Made by a program: the position numbers and the translations under genes | In this document: piece after piece, positions 62,851 through 64,000 of the stretch | Layout: the number at the start of each line of letters is the position of its first letter | Numbering within the stretch: position 1 is the first letter of the stretch | Notes under the pieces: model-generated | Told to the model about the DNA's origin: nothing | The model's input: only the letters and a program-made list of their open reading frames with translations | Databases searched by the model: none | From: CAXQUZ01 sp942491145 | Lineage (GTDB): Bacteria > Myxococcota_A > UBA796 > UBA2385 | Assembly: GCA_942491145.1 (NCBI GenBank) | Contig: CALOBC010000040.1 | Coordinates: forward strand, 124,001 to 188,000 | Direction: 5' to 3' | DNA: 64,000 bases

Positions 62851-64000
62851 ATGAGCCACATCCTGATTCGCGGCGGCACGATTGTGACCGCTGACGGTGA
62901 GTATCGCGGGGACGTGCTGGTCTCGGGCGAGACGATTGCGGCGGTGGGGGCCAACCTCGAAGCCCCCACGGGCGCCCGCATCATCGACGCCGGCGGTGCG
63001 TACGTGATGCCCGGCGGCATCGACCCCCACACCCACATGGAGCTGCCCTTCATGGGCACGGTGGCGTCGGAGGACTTCTTCACGGGCACGTCCGCCGCCG
63101 CCGCCGGTGGCACGACCATGGCCATCGACTTCGTGATTCCGGCGCCCCAACAACGCATCCTCGATGCCTACAAGGAGTGGCGAAGCTGGTCCGAGAAGGC
63201 CGCGTGTGACTACTCTTTCCATGTGGCCATCACGTGGTGGGACGAGTCGGTGCGCGAGGACATGGGCACGCTGGTGAGCGAGTACGGAGTCAACAGCTTC
63301 AAGCACTTCATGGCGTACAAAAACGCCATCATGTGCGACGACGAGACGCTGGTGAACAGCTTTAAGCGCTGTCGGGAGCTCGGGGCGCTGGCGACCTTGC
63401 ATGCCGAGAATGGTGAGCTGGTCTATGTTCTCCAGCAGGACATCTTCGACAAGGGCATCACCGGTCCCGAGGGTCACCCGCTGTCGCGGCCCCCTGAAGT
63501 CGAGGGTGAGGCGGCCAACCGTGCGATTCGCATCGCCGAAGCCCTGGGTGTGCCGGTCTACCTGGTCCACACCAGCTGCATCGACTCCCTCGAAGCGGTC
63601 ACCCGTGCGCGGCTGGAGGGCCAGCAAGTCTTCGCCGAGGTGCTCGCGCAGCACTTGGTCATCGATGACTCGGTCTACCGCAACCCCGACTGGGACGCGG
63701 CGGCCCACTATGTGATGTCGCCCCCGTTCCGGGCCAAGGAACACCAAGAGGCGCTGTGGCGCGGCCTTCAGTCTGGCATGCTCCAGACGACGGCCACCGA
63801 CCACTGCTGCTTCTGCACCCCCCAGAAGCGGGCGGGCATCGATGACTTCCGCAAGATTCCCAATGGAACGGGCGGCATCGAAGACCGGATGGGTGTGCTG
63901 TGGCACCACGGCGTGCGCACCGGGCGGCTGACCCCCTCCCAGTTTGTGGCGGCGACGTCCACCAACTGCGCGCGCATCTTCAACATCCACCCGAAGAAGG
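62851..64000 (+). CDS. hydA: dihydropyrimidinase/hydantoinase (3' end outside window)
   Basis: The 383 codons present encode the cyclic amidohydrolase fold. The metal-binding HTHME (DPHTHMELP), the carboxylated Lys in SFKHFMAYK, His in LHAENGEL and HTSC, and Asp in TATDHCCF are all present. It opens dihydrouracil or hydantoin rings, giving the substrate of the preceding amidohydrolase. The two make the last two steps of reductive pyrimidine breakdown or a hydantoin pathway; the dehydrogenase would have to lie elsewhere. GCGAGG precedes the ATG. Confidence 0.92.
   Translation, partial: MSHILIRGGTIVTADGEYRGDVLVSGETIAAVGANLEAPTGARIIDAGGAYVMPGGIDPHTHMELPFMGTVASEDFFTGTSAAAAGGTTMAIDFVIPAPQQRILDAYKEWRSWSEKAACDYSFHVAITWWDESVREDMGTLVSEYGVNSFKHFMAYKNAIMCDDETLVNSFKRCRELGALATLHAENGELVYVLQQDIFDKGITGPEGHPLSRPPEVEGEAANRAIRIAEALGVPVYLVHTSCIDSLEAVTRARLEGQQVFAEVLAQHLVIDDSVYRNPDWDAAAHYVMSPPFRAKEHQEALWRGLQSGMLQTTATDHCCFCTPQKRAGIDDFRKIPNGTGGIEDRMGVLWHHGVRTGRLTPSQFVAATSTNCARIFNIHPKK

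Overview
The window is a GC-rich, densely packed bacterial chromosome segment with about 46 protein genes and no recognisable rRNA, tRNA, CRISPR array, prophage or transposase. The gene content points to Myxococcota (deltaproteobacterial lineage). Two secreted proteases end in MYXO-CTERM-like tripartite tails. Several lipoproteins carry the Asp/Cys-rich MopE-type metal-binding motif, FG-GAP/VCBS-like propeller repeats, thrombospondin-3-like Asp repeats or Cys-bearing RCC1 repeats. Small TPR lipoproteins are also present. The class or order cannot be fixed from the sequence alone.

Layout. 1-2.3 kb: a partial long-form dCTP deaminase, then a sirtuin coupled to a DUF938 methyltransferase. 2.3-8.1 kb (minus): an ABCG-type exporter fused to TerB-like and FHA domains, two small exported proteins, and a cyclic-nucleotide-binding/methyltransferase fusion. 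8.4-10.3 kb: a Pro/Glu-linker protein and a TPR lipoprotein. 10.3-13.3 kb (minus): DUF309 and rhomboid protease, then RecX and an M74-like peptidase. 13.4-17.4 kb: a MYXO-CTERM M36-like metalloprotease and an outer-membrane-like protein. 17.4-20 kb (minus): a polytopic membrane protein and a UPF0016 cation transporter. 20-23.9 kb (plus): a secreted protein followed by a tight run of RlmN, SirB1-like, SprT/DUF2786 and DUF4870 proteins. 23.9-26.8 kb (minus): a PiT-like permease and an FG-GAP lipoprotein. 27.2-29.7 kb: a sigma-factor-like protein, its coupled partner and a Coa1-TPR protein. 29.7-33.9 kb (minus): an RCC1 lipoprotein inside a 47-bp direct repeat, an unknown protein, and a GMC oxidoreductase with a Tat-exported small protein. 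34.2-36.4 kb: a RIO kinase with a very long RG/RDDGP repeat tail. 36.6-39.6 kb (minus): a SulP permease and a YeeE/YedE pair. 40-43.6 kb (minus): an NHL propeller and RF3. 43.8-49.5 kb: an Ala/Pro zinc-ribbon protein, a DUF4215 lipoprotein, a subtilase, a PF10118 di-iron-like protein and a TetR regulator. 49.5-55.4 kb: a complete RND efflux system. 55.6-61.7 kb: an AmpG-like MFS protein and two tandem paralogous collagen-stalk/FG-GAP lipoproteins. 62-64 kb: an amidohydrolase pair suggesting reductive pyrimidine or hydantoin breakdown.

How genes work together. Stop/start overlaps of about 4 bp couple many neighbours: rhomboid-DUF309, RecX-M74, RlmN-SirB1-like, SprT-DUF4870, sigma-like-partner, YeeE-DUF6691 and TetR-TolC-adaptor. 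These overlaps are the clearest operon evidence. TetR has a near-perfect palindrome just upstream and heads the RND operon, so autoregulation is likely. SulP plus the YeeE pair form an inorganic-sulfur uptake island.

The features most worth a second look are a 1.4-kb RCC1 gene unit bounded by a 47-bp perfect repeat derived from its neighbour's 3' end, the RIO kinase with a tail longer than its kinase domain, the sigma-like/partner pair, and the tandem collagen-stalk lipoproteins.
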